From Onstottus_B arcticum (lineage in GTDB: Bacteria > Acidobacteriota > Blastocatellia > UBA7656), in contig JBBPIE010000005.1 of assembly GCA_038040485.1 (NCBI GenBank), positions 219,031 through 283,030 of the forward strand: a DNA stretch of 64,000 nucleotides, written 5' to 3'. This document shows positions 34,475 through 42,818 of the stretch, piece after piece. Both the position numbers and the translations under genes were made by a program. The first letter of the stretch is position 1, and every line of letters begins with the position of its first letter. The notes beneath the pieces were generated by a model, which saw only the letters and a list, made by a program, of their open reading frames with translations, was not told where the DNA came from and did no database searches.

Positions 34475-34555
34475 AACCGCAGAGACGGGGAGACGCAGAG
34501 AAAAACGCTGAGAGTCTCTGCGTCCGGCTCCGCGTCTCTGTGTCTCGGCGGTCAA
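34475..34555. repeat. Long intergenic hairpin
   Basis: AACCGCAGAGACGGGGAGAC at the left pairs with TCTCTGTGTCTCGGCGGT at the right, over about 35 bp with mismatches. The arm sequence belongs to the CCGCAGAGACGCAGAG type that is widely scattered between bacterial genes. It lies between osmC and rarA. Confidence 0.75.
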
Positions 34556-34590
34556 CCTGTACTCGCTCCTTTTCTACTCACGTTTCTGTC

Positions 34591-35934
34591 TCACTTCCCG
34601 GTTTTATCCCGAGGGTTCGGCTTGTAATATTTCCGGCCTCGAAGCCCCTCGGGCAAGCACTCCATGTCTTCGGCGCGTCCGCCTTCGAACTGGTGCGCGT
34701 ACTTGTAGCCATCGCCGTAACCCAACCCCTTCATCAGTCCGGTCGTCGCGTTGCGAAGGTGCAACGGCACCGGTTCGCGCTCGGTTTCAAGCGCGTCCTT
34801 TTGAGCAGCACCGTAAGTCTCCAACACCGAGTTCGACTTCGGCGCGAGCGCCAAATAAAGCGTCGCCTGCGTCAGAGCGAGCTTCGCTTCCGGCAACCCG
34901 ATGAAGTGCGCGGCTTGAAACGCGGAGACGGCTTCGACAAGCGCCATCGGGTCCGCCAAGCCAATGTCTTCAGAAGCGTGGACGACCAGCCGGCGCGCAA
35001 CATACAGCGGGTCTTCGCCGGATTCAAGCATTCGCGCAAGCCAGTACACGGCCGCGTCGGCGTCCGAGTTGCGAATCGACTTGATGAACGCGGAGATGAG
35101 ATTGAAATGTTCTTCGCCAGCTTTGTCGTACCGTAGCGCCGCGCGTTGCATCGCTTCGGTCAAAATTTCTTTTGTAAGAACCCGCTCACCCGACGAGTCC
35201 GCCTCGGCAACCGCGGCGGCAAGCTCGAGCGTGTTGAGCGCGACTCGCGCGTCACCTGAAGAGTAAACGGCTATTGCATGCAGCATTTCGTCGGAAGCCC
35301 TGACGTTTGCCGCGGCGATGCCGCGCTCCGAGTCTTCGATCGCGCGCCTCATTATTGCGATCAGATGGTCCGCGGTGAGCGACTCCAGAACAAAGACTTT
35401 CGACCGTGACAGAAGCGCGGAGTTGACTTCAAAGGAAGGATTCTCCGTTGTCGCGCCAATCAGAATGATAGTTCCGCTTTCAACATAAGGAAGGAACGCG
35501 TCCTGTTGAGCTTTATTGAACCGGTGAATCTCGTCGATAAAGACAACGGTGCGGCGGCCGGTCTTGCGGCGAAAGGAGTCGGCTTCGGACATCACCTCGC
35601 GGACTTCGCGGATGCCAGACGAGACCGCGCTGAACTGGACAAAGCGCGCAGCGGTGCGCCTGGCGATCAAGCGGGCTAACGTTGTCTTGCCGGTGCCCGG
35701 CGGGCCCCAGAAGATCAGCGACTGCAGCCGGTCTTCTTCGATCATCTTTCGGAGAGCGCGGCGCGGCCCGGCGATCTTTTCCTGTCCGACGAAGTCGTCG
35801 AACTCGCGGGGACGCATTCGATCGGCGAGCGGCCGTTCACCGTCTATCTCATCCGAAAGGGCGGACTGATCGGCTTCCGGTTCGCCGAACAGATTGCCGG
35901 CTCGCTCGTCCGCCGCATTCCTGGACCTTGGCAT
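34591..35934 (-). CDS. rarA: Replication-associated recombination protein A (RarA/MgsA)
   Basis: This AAA+ clamp-loader-like ATPase acts at stalled replication forks and binds single-strand binding protein. The protein has 447 residues. Walker A GPPGTGKTT lies at about 76-84 and Walker B VVFIDEIHRF follows. SGDARVALNTLE is sensor 2, and HFNLISAFIKSIRNSD marks the tetramer domain. The end GRKYYKPNPRDKTGK is typical. The N-terminal 40 residues with NLFGE resemble a clamp- or SSB-binding tail. It is the last gene before a divergent intergenic region of 224 bases. Confidence 0.93.
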   Translation of the reverse strand: MPRSRNAADERAGNLFGEPEADQSALSDEIDGERPLADRMRPREFDDFVGQEKIAGPRRALRKMIEEDRLQSLIFWGPPGTGKTTLARLIARRTAARFVQFSAVSSGIREVREVMSEADSFRRKTGRRTVVFIDEIHRFNKAQQDAFLPYVESGTIILIGATTENPSFEVNSALLSRSKVFVLESLTADHLIAIMRRAIEDSERGIAAANVRASDEMLHAIAVYSSGDARVALNTLELAAAVAEADSSGERVLTKEILTEAMQRAALRYDKAGEEHFNLISAFIKSIRNSDADAAVYWLARMLESGEDPLYVARRLVVHASEDIGLADPMALVEAVSAFQAAHFIGLPEAKLALTQATLYLALAPKSNSVLETYGAAQKDALETEREPVPLHLRNATTGLMKGLGYGDGYKYAHQFEGGRAEDMECLPEGLRGRKYYKPNPRDKTGK

Positions 35935-36062
35935 ATACGCTCCTGACCTCGAATACTAGAGTTTGTTCGACCGGCTGACAATGACACCCCGCACCCGAAG
36001 CGATGTGCGGGCGCAGGCCCTGCGGCGAGCCTCATCAAACACTTAACGCGAAACTGCGTTCG

Positions 36063-36092
36063 TTGACAATCATTCCAGCGCTCTGCTAGCTT
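36063..36092 (+). promoter_or_regulatory. Possible promoter of the Lol/Mac-like cassette
   Basis: A perfect TTGACA at 36063-36068 is followed after 18 bases by TAGCTT, a weak -10 box. The first gene of the cassette starts 67 bases downstream. The rest of 35935-36158 holds no gene. Confidence 0.35.
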
Positions 36093-36158
36093 GCTTCTTT
36101 GGTCTACTAGCAGCAACGGCCTCTGTCAGCGCGTGACTTGGATATTGGAGTCGATTGA

Positions 36159-37133
36159 GTGAGAAGTGCCCGAGTACTTGGTCTTTTGATGATAGCAGCA
36201 GCCGTTTCCGGCTCCGGCTGCATCAGACGAGTCAATGTCAATGAGCAGCTTCCGTTAAGCACCGCGCTCTCCACCGACCAGCTCATTAGCCGGATCAACT
36301 CATACAGCGAGATCAAAACCTTCGCGGCGCAGGCGACGGTGGTCGTGCGCAACTACTTTACCGGCGACGGCGGAAAGGCTGACGAGTTCCCTTCCGCTAC
36401 CGGGTTGATTCGATTTCAAAGGCCCGAGAACACCAGGATGAAGGTGACCTTTGTTGGCGCCCAGGTGGCCGATATGGTGAGCGACGGGCACAGCTACAAG
36501 CTAGCTATCTTTCGCCCGAGCGAGAGTCGCCGGTTCTTTTTTGGCACCAACCTGCGGGAAATCGAGCACCTGGATGCCGCCGGGATTCGCGAGACCAAGG
36601 ACAAGCGGCTCACTGAAGCGGGCGGACTCCTCAATCTGCGTCCTCAACACATCACCGATTCGTTTCTGATCAAGCCGATCCTGGACAACGAGCGGATCAA
36701 TGTCTTTCGCGAAGAGTTGAGACAAGTCGAACCGGACACGCAGCCGGACAAGAAGAAGCGCCTCGTCGAGCGTACCTATTACGTGATCTACGTGCTGGAA
36801 CGGGACGACGCGGGCCAGGTCAAGCTGCGACGAAAGTTCTGGTTCGACCGAACCCAGGCCGACACTCCGCTAGTGCGCATGCAGAGTTTTGAAAACGGCG
36901 TTGGCAAGCTGGCGAGCGATGTCACCTTTTCAGACTGGTTCACAGTCCCTAATACGAGCCGCAAGTGGCCCAAACTAGTGACCATCGATCGCCGAAATAC
37001 CGATGGGTACAGACTTGATCTAAAGCTTGAACCCGACACCGTCGAGATAAACCCCGAGCTTCCTGACACCACCTTCAAGCTCGCTAACACCGAGCAACTT
37101 CCGGAAGTAGATCTGGATCGTCGAAAGCCTTAG
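36159..37133 (+). CDS. Outer-membrane-type lipoprotein, LolA/LolB-like
   Basis: The protein has 324 residues from a GTG. The signal sequence ends at a lipobox SGSGC, so Cys21 would carry the lipids. Position +2 is Ile, not Asp, which would favour the outer membrane by the enteric rule. The rest is a beta-rich fold with short helices of the LolA/LolB type (FAAQATVVVRNYF, GLIRFQRPENTRMKVTFVG). It is the first of five same-strand genes that include an ABC transporter and a LolA-like carrier, so a lipoprotein-receiving or cargo-linked function is likely. The specific role is inferred. Confidence 0.7.
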   Translation: MRSARVLGLLMIAAAVSGSGCIRRVNVNEQLPLSTALSTDQLISRINSYSEIKTFAAQATVVVRNYFTGDGGKADEFPSATGLIRFQRPENTRMKVTFVGAQVADMVSDGHSYKLAIFRPSESRRFFFGTNLREIEHLDAAGIRETKDKRLTEAGGLLNLRPQHITDSFLIKPILDNERINVFREELRQVEPDTQPDKKKRLVERTYYVIYVLERDDAGQVKLRRKFWFDRTQADTPLVRMQSFENGVGKLASDVTFSDWFTVPNTSRKWPKLVTIDRRNTDGYRLDLKLEPDTVEINPELPDTTFKLANTEQLPEVDLDRRKP

Positions 37134-37154
37134 GCGGATCTTGCATCAACCTCT

Positions 37155-38333
37155 ATGGACAGCCTCATCGTAGCCAACCTCCGCCAGCGTCCGTTGCGCA
37201 CCGCAATAAGCGTATTCGGTGTCGCGATCGGAGTGATCCTGGTTTTGTTGTTTGTTGGACTGGCGCGAGGCATGATGCACAACGCGCTGGAGCGCCAGTC
37301 CAACGTCGAAGCCGAAATTCGGTTTTTGCCTGCGGGCAATCCCTCGCTCACGTCCACGCCGCTGATGCTGCCGGCGGGATACGCGCGCGCGATCCTTCAC
37401 GGCGTCGAGCCGACGGCGGAAGACCCTGACCTCATTCCGAAACCGCCGGTTGCCGGAGTCTCCGCGGTATCGCCGGTAGGCTCATGGATGCAGTCGAGTG
37501 CCGGTGGCATCGGATTCGAAGTAGTCGACGGCATCGAATATGACACCTTCATCCGAACAACTCAGCTCAGGATCGGGGCGGGGCGGGGTCTGGGCGACGG
37601 CCTCACCCCGGGCTCTGAGTACGAAGCCATAGTCGACCGCTTTTATAGTGAGCACAACAGGAACAGGGATGGCGGACCGGTTCGCATCGGCTCGAAGATC
37701 GAGGCGCTTGGCCACGAGTTCACCGTAGCCGGCATCTACGAGCCTCCTATGCTCGGTCGGGTGAAGATTCCGCTTCACACGATGCAGGAGTTGCTGGGGG
37801 GCGCGAACAACTGCTCGTTCCTTCTAGTCAAATGCGAAAGGGAGGAGCTTGCCGGCCAGGTCATCGATACGCTGAAGGGATACTATCCCGGCAATCACGT
37901 AGTCAACGCCGCCGATATTCCCGCTCTCTATTCACAGAGCCTGACTTCGGTCGAGATATTTCTAAAGGTTGTCATGGGACTCGCACTTGTCATCAGCACG
38001 CTGGTCATCCTGCTTGCGATGTATACGACCATCACCGAACGCACTCGCGAGATCGGCATACTGAAAAGCCTCGGTGCATCAAAGCGATTTATCGTGATGA
38101 CGATTGAGAAGGAGGCAGCGTTGATTAGCTTGTTGGGCGTGGCGTTCGGCTTTCTCGTTTCGCTTGCGGGCAAGTACGGCATTGAGGCAAACACCCGGCT
38201 GATGATCGAATTGAAACCGGTGTGGCTCCTGGCCGCGGCGGCGATCGGGGTGCTGGGCGGTGTGCTGGGCGCGCTTTATCCGGCGGTGCGCGCTGCGAGC
38301 CTCGATCCGGTCGAAGCGATAAGCTATGATTAG
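37155..38333 (+). CDS. ABC transporter permease, MacB/FtsX/LolC type
   Basis: The protein has 392 residues. An N-terminal helix (TAISVFGVAIGVILVLLF) is followed by a periplasmic MacB-type domain of about 220 residues and three C-terminal helices typical of FtsX permeases. The coupling motif TERTREIGILKSLGAS precedes the second helix, and the end PAVRAASLDPVEAISYD is diagnostic. Such mechanotransmission permeases move lipoproteins, toxins or drugs out of the inner membrane. It lies 21 bases after the lipoprotein gene. A strong hairpin begins at its stop codon. Confidence 0.9.
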   Translation: MDSLIVANLRQRPLRTAISVFGVAIGVILVLLFVGLARGMMHNALERQSNVEAEIRFLPAGNPSLTSTPLMLPAGYARAILHGVEPTAEDPDLIPKPPVAGVSAVSPVGSWMQSSAGGIGFEVVDGIEYDTFIRTTQLRIGAGRGLGDGLTPGSEYEAIVDRFYSEHNRNRDGGPVRIGSKIEALGHEFTVAGIYEPPMLGRVKIPLHTMQELLGGANNCSFLLVKCEREELAGQVIDTLKGYYPGNHVVNAADIPALYSQSLTSVEIFLKVVMGLALVISTLVILLAMYTTITERTREIGILKSLGASKRFIVMTIEKEAALISLLGVAFGFLVSLAGKYGIEANTRLMIELKPVWLLAAAAIGVLGGVLGALYPAVRAASLDPVEAISYD

Positions 38334-38403
38334 CGAGGTAGCATAGACTTTAGTCTGTGCGGGCTTCGGCGATCGGGCACAGACTGAAGTCTATGCTACC
38401 TCG
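38334..38403. repeat. Long near-perfect hairpin between permease and ATPase genes
   Basis: CGAGGTAGCATAGACTTTAG (from 38334) and its inverted copy (to 38403) pair over 27 bp with one mismatch or wobble, around a 16-base loop. No T-run follows. It begins directly after the permease stop codon. It may protect or cut the message and so set the ratio of the two subunits, or be a miniature mobile repeat. Confidence 0.85.
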
Positions 38404-38411
38404 CGGACGAT

Positions 38412-39125
38412 ATGGACCCAGTTCTCGAAACAATCGATTTGAAGATGATCTACCGGGTAGGCAAGGTGGACGTCAATGCATTGCGCGGCGTCAATCTCAA
38501 GGTAGACGCCGGCGAATACGTAGCGATCATGGGGCCCTCCGGTTGCGGCAAGTCTACTCTCTTACACGTGATCGGAGGCATGCTTCAGCCAACTTCCGGG
38601 CAGGTCTTTATTGACGGTGACGACCTCACGTCGATGAACGACGCCGAGCGAACGAACATGCGGCGGCTCAAGATCGGGTTTGTCTTTCAACGCTTCAACC
38701 TCTTCCCCACTCTCTCTGCTGAGGGCAACTTGAAGCTGGCTGAAAGGATCTACAGCAAGTCGAACGGCAGCGACCCGGCACGGCGACGCGAAGTGTTAAA
38801 GCTGCTCAGACTCGAAGACAAGATGCATCACAAGCCGCTCGAGCTTTCAGGCGGAGAGCAACAGAGAGTTGCAATCGCGCGCGCGATTGTAAACCGCCCG
38901 GCGTTGGTGCTGGCCGACGAACCGACCGGCAACCTTGACAGCGAGAACTCAGAAATCGTGCTCGACATGATGCGAGGGCTCAACAAGGAATTCGGGCAGA
39001 CGATCGTGATGATAACTCACAATGCCGAAGCAGCGGCGCGCGCCGATCGAGTCATCGAGATGCGTGATGGGCACGTCGTCTCAGGAAGCGAGTCTGACGC
39101 GCGGGCTCAAGGAAGGGCTCGATGA
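38412..39125 (+). CDS. ABC transporter ATPase, LolD/MacB type
   Basis: The protein has 237 residues. Walker A GPSGCGKST, the Q-loop in FVFQRFNLFPTLS, the signature LSGGEQQRVAIARAI, Walker B LVLADEPTGNLDS and the H-loop MITHN are all intact. The Q-loop and LFPTLSAEGNL region match the LolD/MacB/FtsE branch that pairs with FtsX-type permeases such as the gene upstream. The last four bases overlap the next gene. The hairpin in between replaces the usual direct junction. Confidence 0.93.
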   Translation: MDPVLETIDLKMIYRVGKVDVNALRGVNLKVDAGEYVAIMGPSGCGKSTLLHVIGGMLQPTSGQVFIDGDDLTSMNDAERTNMRRLKIGFVFQRFNLFPTLSAEGNLKLAERIYSKSNGSDPARRREVLKLLRLEDKMHHKPLELSGGEQQRVAIARAIVNRPALVLADEPTGNLDSENSEIVLDMMRGLNKEFGQTIVMITHNAEAAARADRVIEMRDGHVVSGSESDARAQGRAR

Positions 39126-39421
39126 AGCTGATCTTAACCACGCTGAAGAAAACGCTCTTCTGGTCCTACGACCGCGGTAGCTGGCAGTACGACGTCATGT
39201 GCGTGCTGATCCTCGCCTTCATCTTCCTTGCTCCAGGCAGCCTCTTTCACAAACCCATCACCGTCCGGAGTGAAGAGATCGGCGCGGTCGAGCCGGCGCG
39301 AATCGAACAGGAGATCGCCGATCATTTGGCTCACAGGTATGGACACCCGGTGGCGATCTCGCGCATCGAAACAGTTGAAGAGCCGTCTGGCGAAGTCAAA
39401 TACTTGATTTGGGAAAAGTAG
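39122..39421 (+). CDS. Small membrane protein of the ABC cassette
   Basis: The protein has 99 residues and one membrane helix at about 27-43 (CVLILAFIFLAPGSLF). A short basic cytoplasmic start (KTLFWSYDRGSWQYD) comes first, and a C-terminal part with EQEIADHLAHRYGHP and a beta end (EVKYLIWEK) lies outside. Its start overlaps the ATPase gene by four bases (ATGA), so the two are translated together. I do not know the family. An accessory subunit of the transporter is the most likely role. Confidence 0.7.
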   Translation: MKLILTTLKKTLFWSYDRGSWQYDVMCVLILAFIFLAPGSLFHKPITVRSEEIGAVEPARIEQEIADHLAHRYGHPVAISRIETVEEPSGEVKYLIWEK

Positions 39422-39470
39422 CACCTGGCTCCGGAAAGCGCGTGTTAGGACCGAGACAGGAGCAAATGTC

Positions 39471-40148
39471 ATGAAACAACTATCCATTGGGTTGATCGCT
39501 GCGGCTTTGTTGCTAGCGGCGGGGGCTTCGATTTCAGCGGGAAGGACAAACGGCAAGCTCGACGAAATCCTCGCCAACATGCAGAAGAGCGCCGGCGCCA
39601 TCACTTCGATTCAAGCGGAGATGGAACAACTGAAGCGCGATCGAAATATCGGAGGGGTCGAGAAGTATCGTGGCGAAATCTTCTTCAAACACGAGGCCAA
39701 GGGCTGCGACAAGGTCAAGATCGTCTACTCGATCCCGAGGGGCCAGACGATCTGGGTTGTCTGCGACACAATCACGCTCTATCAATCTGAAATCAAACAA
39801 GCGATCGTAACGACGCGAGCGGCTGCGGCTTCCAAGGGCGATGAGTTCGCCTTTATCGCAACTCCGTACACGTCCGTGCCTGAATTGAAGCGGCAGTACG
39901 AAATCGTCTACGCGGGCGACGACCAGAGCATGGCCAAACTCGAGCTGACTCCTAAGGCAAAATCCTCTATTCAGAAGCTCACCTTGTGGGTCGATCAAAC
40001 AAGCTGGATGCCGGTCAAGTACACCGTCGTCGAGGCCGGGGGGACCGCTACGACATTTATCCTGTCCAACGTGAAGAAGAATCAGCGTCTTCCTGACCCG
40101 ACCTTTAAGGCTGATCTACCCAAGGATACCAAGATTGTCCGCCGGTGA
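39471..40148 (+). CDS. LolA-like periplasmic lipoprotein carrier
   Basis: The protein has 225 residues with a signal peptide (about 1-22) and the half-barrel fold of LolA: a helix with LDEILANMQKSAGAITSIQA, then strands such as KYRGEIFFKH and KVKIVYSIPRGQTIWVV. LolA takes lipoproteins from the LolCDE transporter and brings them to the outer membrane. Here it ends a unit with a lipoprotein, an ABC permease and an ATPase. The start ATG lies 49 bases after the previous gene and is preceded by an AGGAGC ribosome site. The similarity is in fold pattern, so specificity is uncertain. Confidence 0.8.
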   Translation: MKQLSIGLIAAALLLAAGASISAGRTNGKLDEILANMQKSAGAITSIQAEMEQLKRDRNIGGVEKYRGEIFFKHEAKGCDKVKIVYSIPRGQTIWVVCDTITLYQSEIKQAIVTTRAAAASKGDEFAFIATPYTSVPELKRQYEIVYAGDDQSMAKLELTPKAKSSIQKLTLWVDQTSWMPVKYTVVEAGGTATTFILSNVKKNQRLPDPTFKADLPKDTKIVRR

Positions 40149-40155
40149 AGTGAAG

Positions 40156-40242
40156 CTGTAAGGGCGTCCCCCCGTGGACGCCCCTCGGTCGTGGTCTCGG
40201 ATACTGCGGGGGAGGGGCGCCCACGGAGGGACGTCCTTACAG
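40156..40242. repeat. Long intergenic hairpin, family with 25816-25892
   Basis: CTGTAAGGGCGTCCCCCCGT at the left pairs with ACGGAGGGACGTCCTTACAG at the right, extended by GGGCGCCC-type sequence. Arms are about 30 bp and the loop about 26 bases. It follows the lolA-like gene by seven bases. Confidence 0.8.
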
Positions 40243-40291
40243 GTATTCGCCCTATCTGCATGCTCTGCTGGTGGGGATCGCTATCGGGAAT

Positions 40292-40891
40292 TCAGAGCTT
40301 CAAGTAAAGCGCGGCCAGCAGCCCGCCAAGCAGCGTGGCGGCGACAAACCAGAACGCCAACTCACGAATGATGATCACGGTTCGCGAACCAGCAGGCCGC
40401 GCCTGCTTGAGCTTGCGTTGCTTGAGCGCAAACGCGGAATGCGCCATATACACACCGACGCCCAGAGCTCCAAGCGACATGATGCGAAGCGGCCACAGGA
40501 AGAACATCCATTGCATCTCGATCAACAGCAGCAACGGGATCCCGAGTCCGAAGCACGCCAGCGCGCCCATCACCAACCCGGCGAAGTCCGGATCAGAAAC
40601 CGGTATGCCTAGCGTGCCGGCCCTCGAAGCCGCCTCCGGGTCGAACACCGGCGACGAAACCTGAGTAGCCAGTCGGGGCCGCCGCTCTCGATCGTAAGCC
40701 TGGCGCGTTTCGGCGTCACTCAAAACGTCGTGAGCCTCGTTGAGCGATTTCATCGCCTCTTCGCTTCCGCCGCCGTCGGGATGACGTTTGCGAGCCTCGC
40801 TTCGATAGGCGCGATCAATCTGCTCGGCGCTCGCGTCCGGCTGAACGCCCAGCTCACGGTAGTAGTCCTTTGTTGAGTCGTACTTCTCCAT
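40292..40891 (-). CDS. Membrane-bound J-domain protein
   Basis: The protein has 199 residues. Residues about 8-68 form a J domain with the key HPD tripeptide at 37-39 (RKRHPDGGG), which triggers ATP hydrolysis by DnaK-type chaperones. The second half holds about four membrane helices (FAGLVMGALACFGLGIPLLL, MFFLWPLRIMSLGALGVGVY, ELAFWFVAATLLGG). The Gly/Phe and zinc regions of full DnaJ are absent. It would bring Hsp70 to the inner membrane. Its client is unknown. It is a single gene, convergent with the lolA-like unit. Confidence 0.85.
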   Translation of the reverse strand: MEKYDSTKDYYRELGVQPDASAEQIDRAYRSEARKRHPDGGGSEEAMKSLNEAHDVLSDAETRQAYDRERRPRLATQVSSPVFDPEAASRAGTLGIPVSDPDFAGLVMGALACFGLGIPLLLLIEMQWMFFLWPLRIMSLGALGVGVYMAHSAFALKQRKLKQARPAGSRTVIIIRELAFWFVAATLLGGLLAALYLKL

Positions 40892-41008
40892 AGCAGTTTC
40901 GGCATTATGCCATACCAGCGCGCGCGACGAGGCGGAGGATCAAACACCTTGAATCAGATCGCTCTCAGATTGACTTCGCAAGCGCCCGCCGAATAGAATC
41001 GCCGCCGC

Positions 41009-42799
41009 GTGAAACTATCACTTCTCGACTGGTCGGTCATCGCCGCATATTTCCTGTTCAACCTCGGCATCGGCCTCTACTACGCCCGCCGTGCTCGAGG
41101 CAGCACAACCGAGTTTTTTCTCTCGGGTCGCGACGTGCCCTGGTGGCTCGCCGGCACTTCGATGGTCGCGACGACATTCGCCGCCGACACTCCGCTCGCC
41201 GTCACCGGCTTTGTCGCAAAGAACGGCATCGCCGGCAATTGGATCTGGTGGAACTTTGTAATGAGCGGGATGCTTACGGTGTTTCTTTATGCGAGGTTGT
41301 GGCGGCGAGCCGGCGTGATGACCGACATCGAGTTTGCAGAGCTTCGCTACTCGGGCAAGCCGGCCGCGTTTCTGCGAGGCTTTCGCGCCCTGTATCTCGG
41401 CCTGCCCATCAACTGCATCATCATGGGATGGGTCAACCTCGCGATGGTCAAGATCCTCGAAGTGACGCTTGGGCTCGACAAGCGCCAGGCCGTCACAGTC
41501 GTGGTCGGCATACTCCTGTTTACCGCGTTCTATACGACAATCTCCGGACTGTGGGGAGTACTTGTCACCGATCTGTTTCAGTTCGTGTTGAAGATGGGAA
41601 TGGTGATCGTGCTAGCCGTTCTGTCCGTTCGCGCAGTCGGAGGAATGGACGCGCTGAAGACCAAGATAGGGGCGCTTGATGCGCAGAGCGGGCAGCCGGG
41701 CTCGCGTCTCGCGTTCTTCCCCGAGCTGGATTCAGTGTGGATGCCTGCGATAACGCTGTTCACTTATCTCGCGGTGAACTGGTGGGCAAGCTGGTATCCC
41801 GGCGCTGAACCGGGAGGCGGCGGCTACGTCGCTCAGCGGATCTTCTCGGCGAAGGATGAGCGGCACGGGCTGCTGGCGACGCTTTGGTTTAACATCGCTC
41901 ACTACGCGCTTAGACCGTGGCCCTGGATCTTGACCGCGCTCGCGTCTCTCGTTCTTTACCCCGATCTGGTGGATAAGGAGACCGGCTACATATTGACGCT
42001 GATGGATCCGAACGTCTTCCCAACCTATCTGCGCGGGTTCATGCTTGCGGCGTTTGCGGCAGCTTACATGTCCACGATAGGCACGCAACTGAACTGGGGC
42101 GCTTCGTATGTGATAAATGATTTCTATCGGCGATTTCTAAAGCGCGACGGCAGAGAGCGTCACTACGTGATCGCGTCGCAGCTTGTCACCGTGTTACTGA
42201 TGATCGTCTCACTGGTCGTTACTTTCTATCTGGAATCGATAGGCTCGGCGTGGAAGCTCCTGCTGGTGACTGGAGCGGGAACCGGCACGGTGCTGCTGCT
42301 GCGGTGGTTCTGGTGGCGGATCAACGCGTGGTCCGAAGTCTCCGCGATGATCGCCGCCGCGGCTTGCTCGCTCTTTCTTCAACTAAAGCTCAAGTGGGAC
42401 AGCGACACGCCGAGGGACTTCGGCTACCTGATGCTCGTGACCGTGGCGGTGACGACGTTTGTTTGGCTGACGGTGACTCTGCTGACTTCGGCGGAGCCGA
42501 TGGACAAACTGGTTGCATTCTATCGACGAGTCCACCCCGACGGGCCTGGATGGAAACGCGTTGCCATCGAAGCCGGCGAGATAAGACCCGGCCCCGGCGG
42601 CAGTCTTGCCGCTCAGTTTGCAAACTGGCTGCTCGGCTGTGTGCTGATCTACGCATTCCTGTTTGGCATTGGCTATGTCATCTTTGGGAACTGGGTGAAA
42701 GGCGCAGCCTTGTTGGCAGGCGGCTTGCTCGCAGGCGCGTTGATTCTCAGGAACTTGCAACGCGCAGGGTGGAACACAATCGGCGATGCTCAAACTTAA
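41009..42799 (+). CDS. Sodium:solute symporter (SSS family)
   Basis: The protein has 596 residues from a GTG, with about 13 membrane helices. The first (LLDWSVIAAYFLFNLGIGLYY) and FFLSGRDVPWWLAGTSMVAT are characteristic of the family. The later YFxxxVAG-like FAAAYMSTIGTQLNWGAS is also typical. These carriers take up sugars, amino acids or vitamins with sodium. The gene lies 19 bases before a secreted GH3 glycosidase, so the substrate may be an amino sugar or cell-wall fragment released by that enzyme. This is inferred from context. Confidence 0.9.
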   Translation: MKLSLLDWSVIAAYFLFNLGIGLYYARRARGSTTEFFLSGRDVPWWLAGTSMVATTFAADTPLAVTGFVAKNGIAGNWIWWNFVMSGMLTVFLYARLWRRAGVMTDIEFAELRYSGKPAAFLRGFRALYLGLPINCIIMGWVNLAMVKILEVTLGLDKRQAVTVVVGILLFTAFYTTISGLWGVLVTDLFQFVLKMGMVIVLAVLSVRAVGGMDALKTKIGALDAQSGQPGSRLAFFPELDSVWMPAITLFTYLAVNWWASWYPGAEPGGGGYVAQRIFSAKDERHGLLATLWFNIAHYALRPWPWILTALASLVLYPDLVDKETGYILTLMDPNVFPTYLRGFMLAAFAAAYMSTIGTQLNWGASYVINDFYRRFLKRDGRERHYVIASQLVTVLLMIVSLVVTFYLESIGSAWKLLLVTGAGTGTVLLLRWFWWRINAWSEVSAMIAAAACSLFLQLKLKWDSDTPRDFGYLMLVTVAVTTFVWLTVTLLTSAEPMDKLVAFYRRVHPDGPGWKRVAIEAGEIRPGPGGSLAAQFANWLLGCVLIYAFLFGIGYVIFGNWVKGAALLAGGLLAGALILRNLQRAGWNTIGDAQT

Positions 42800-42818
42800 A
42801 CCCTCGAGGTCCTAACTC

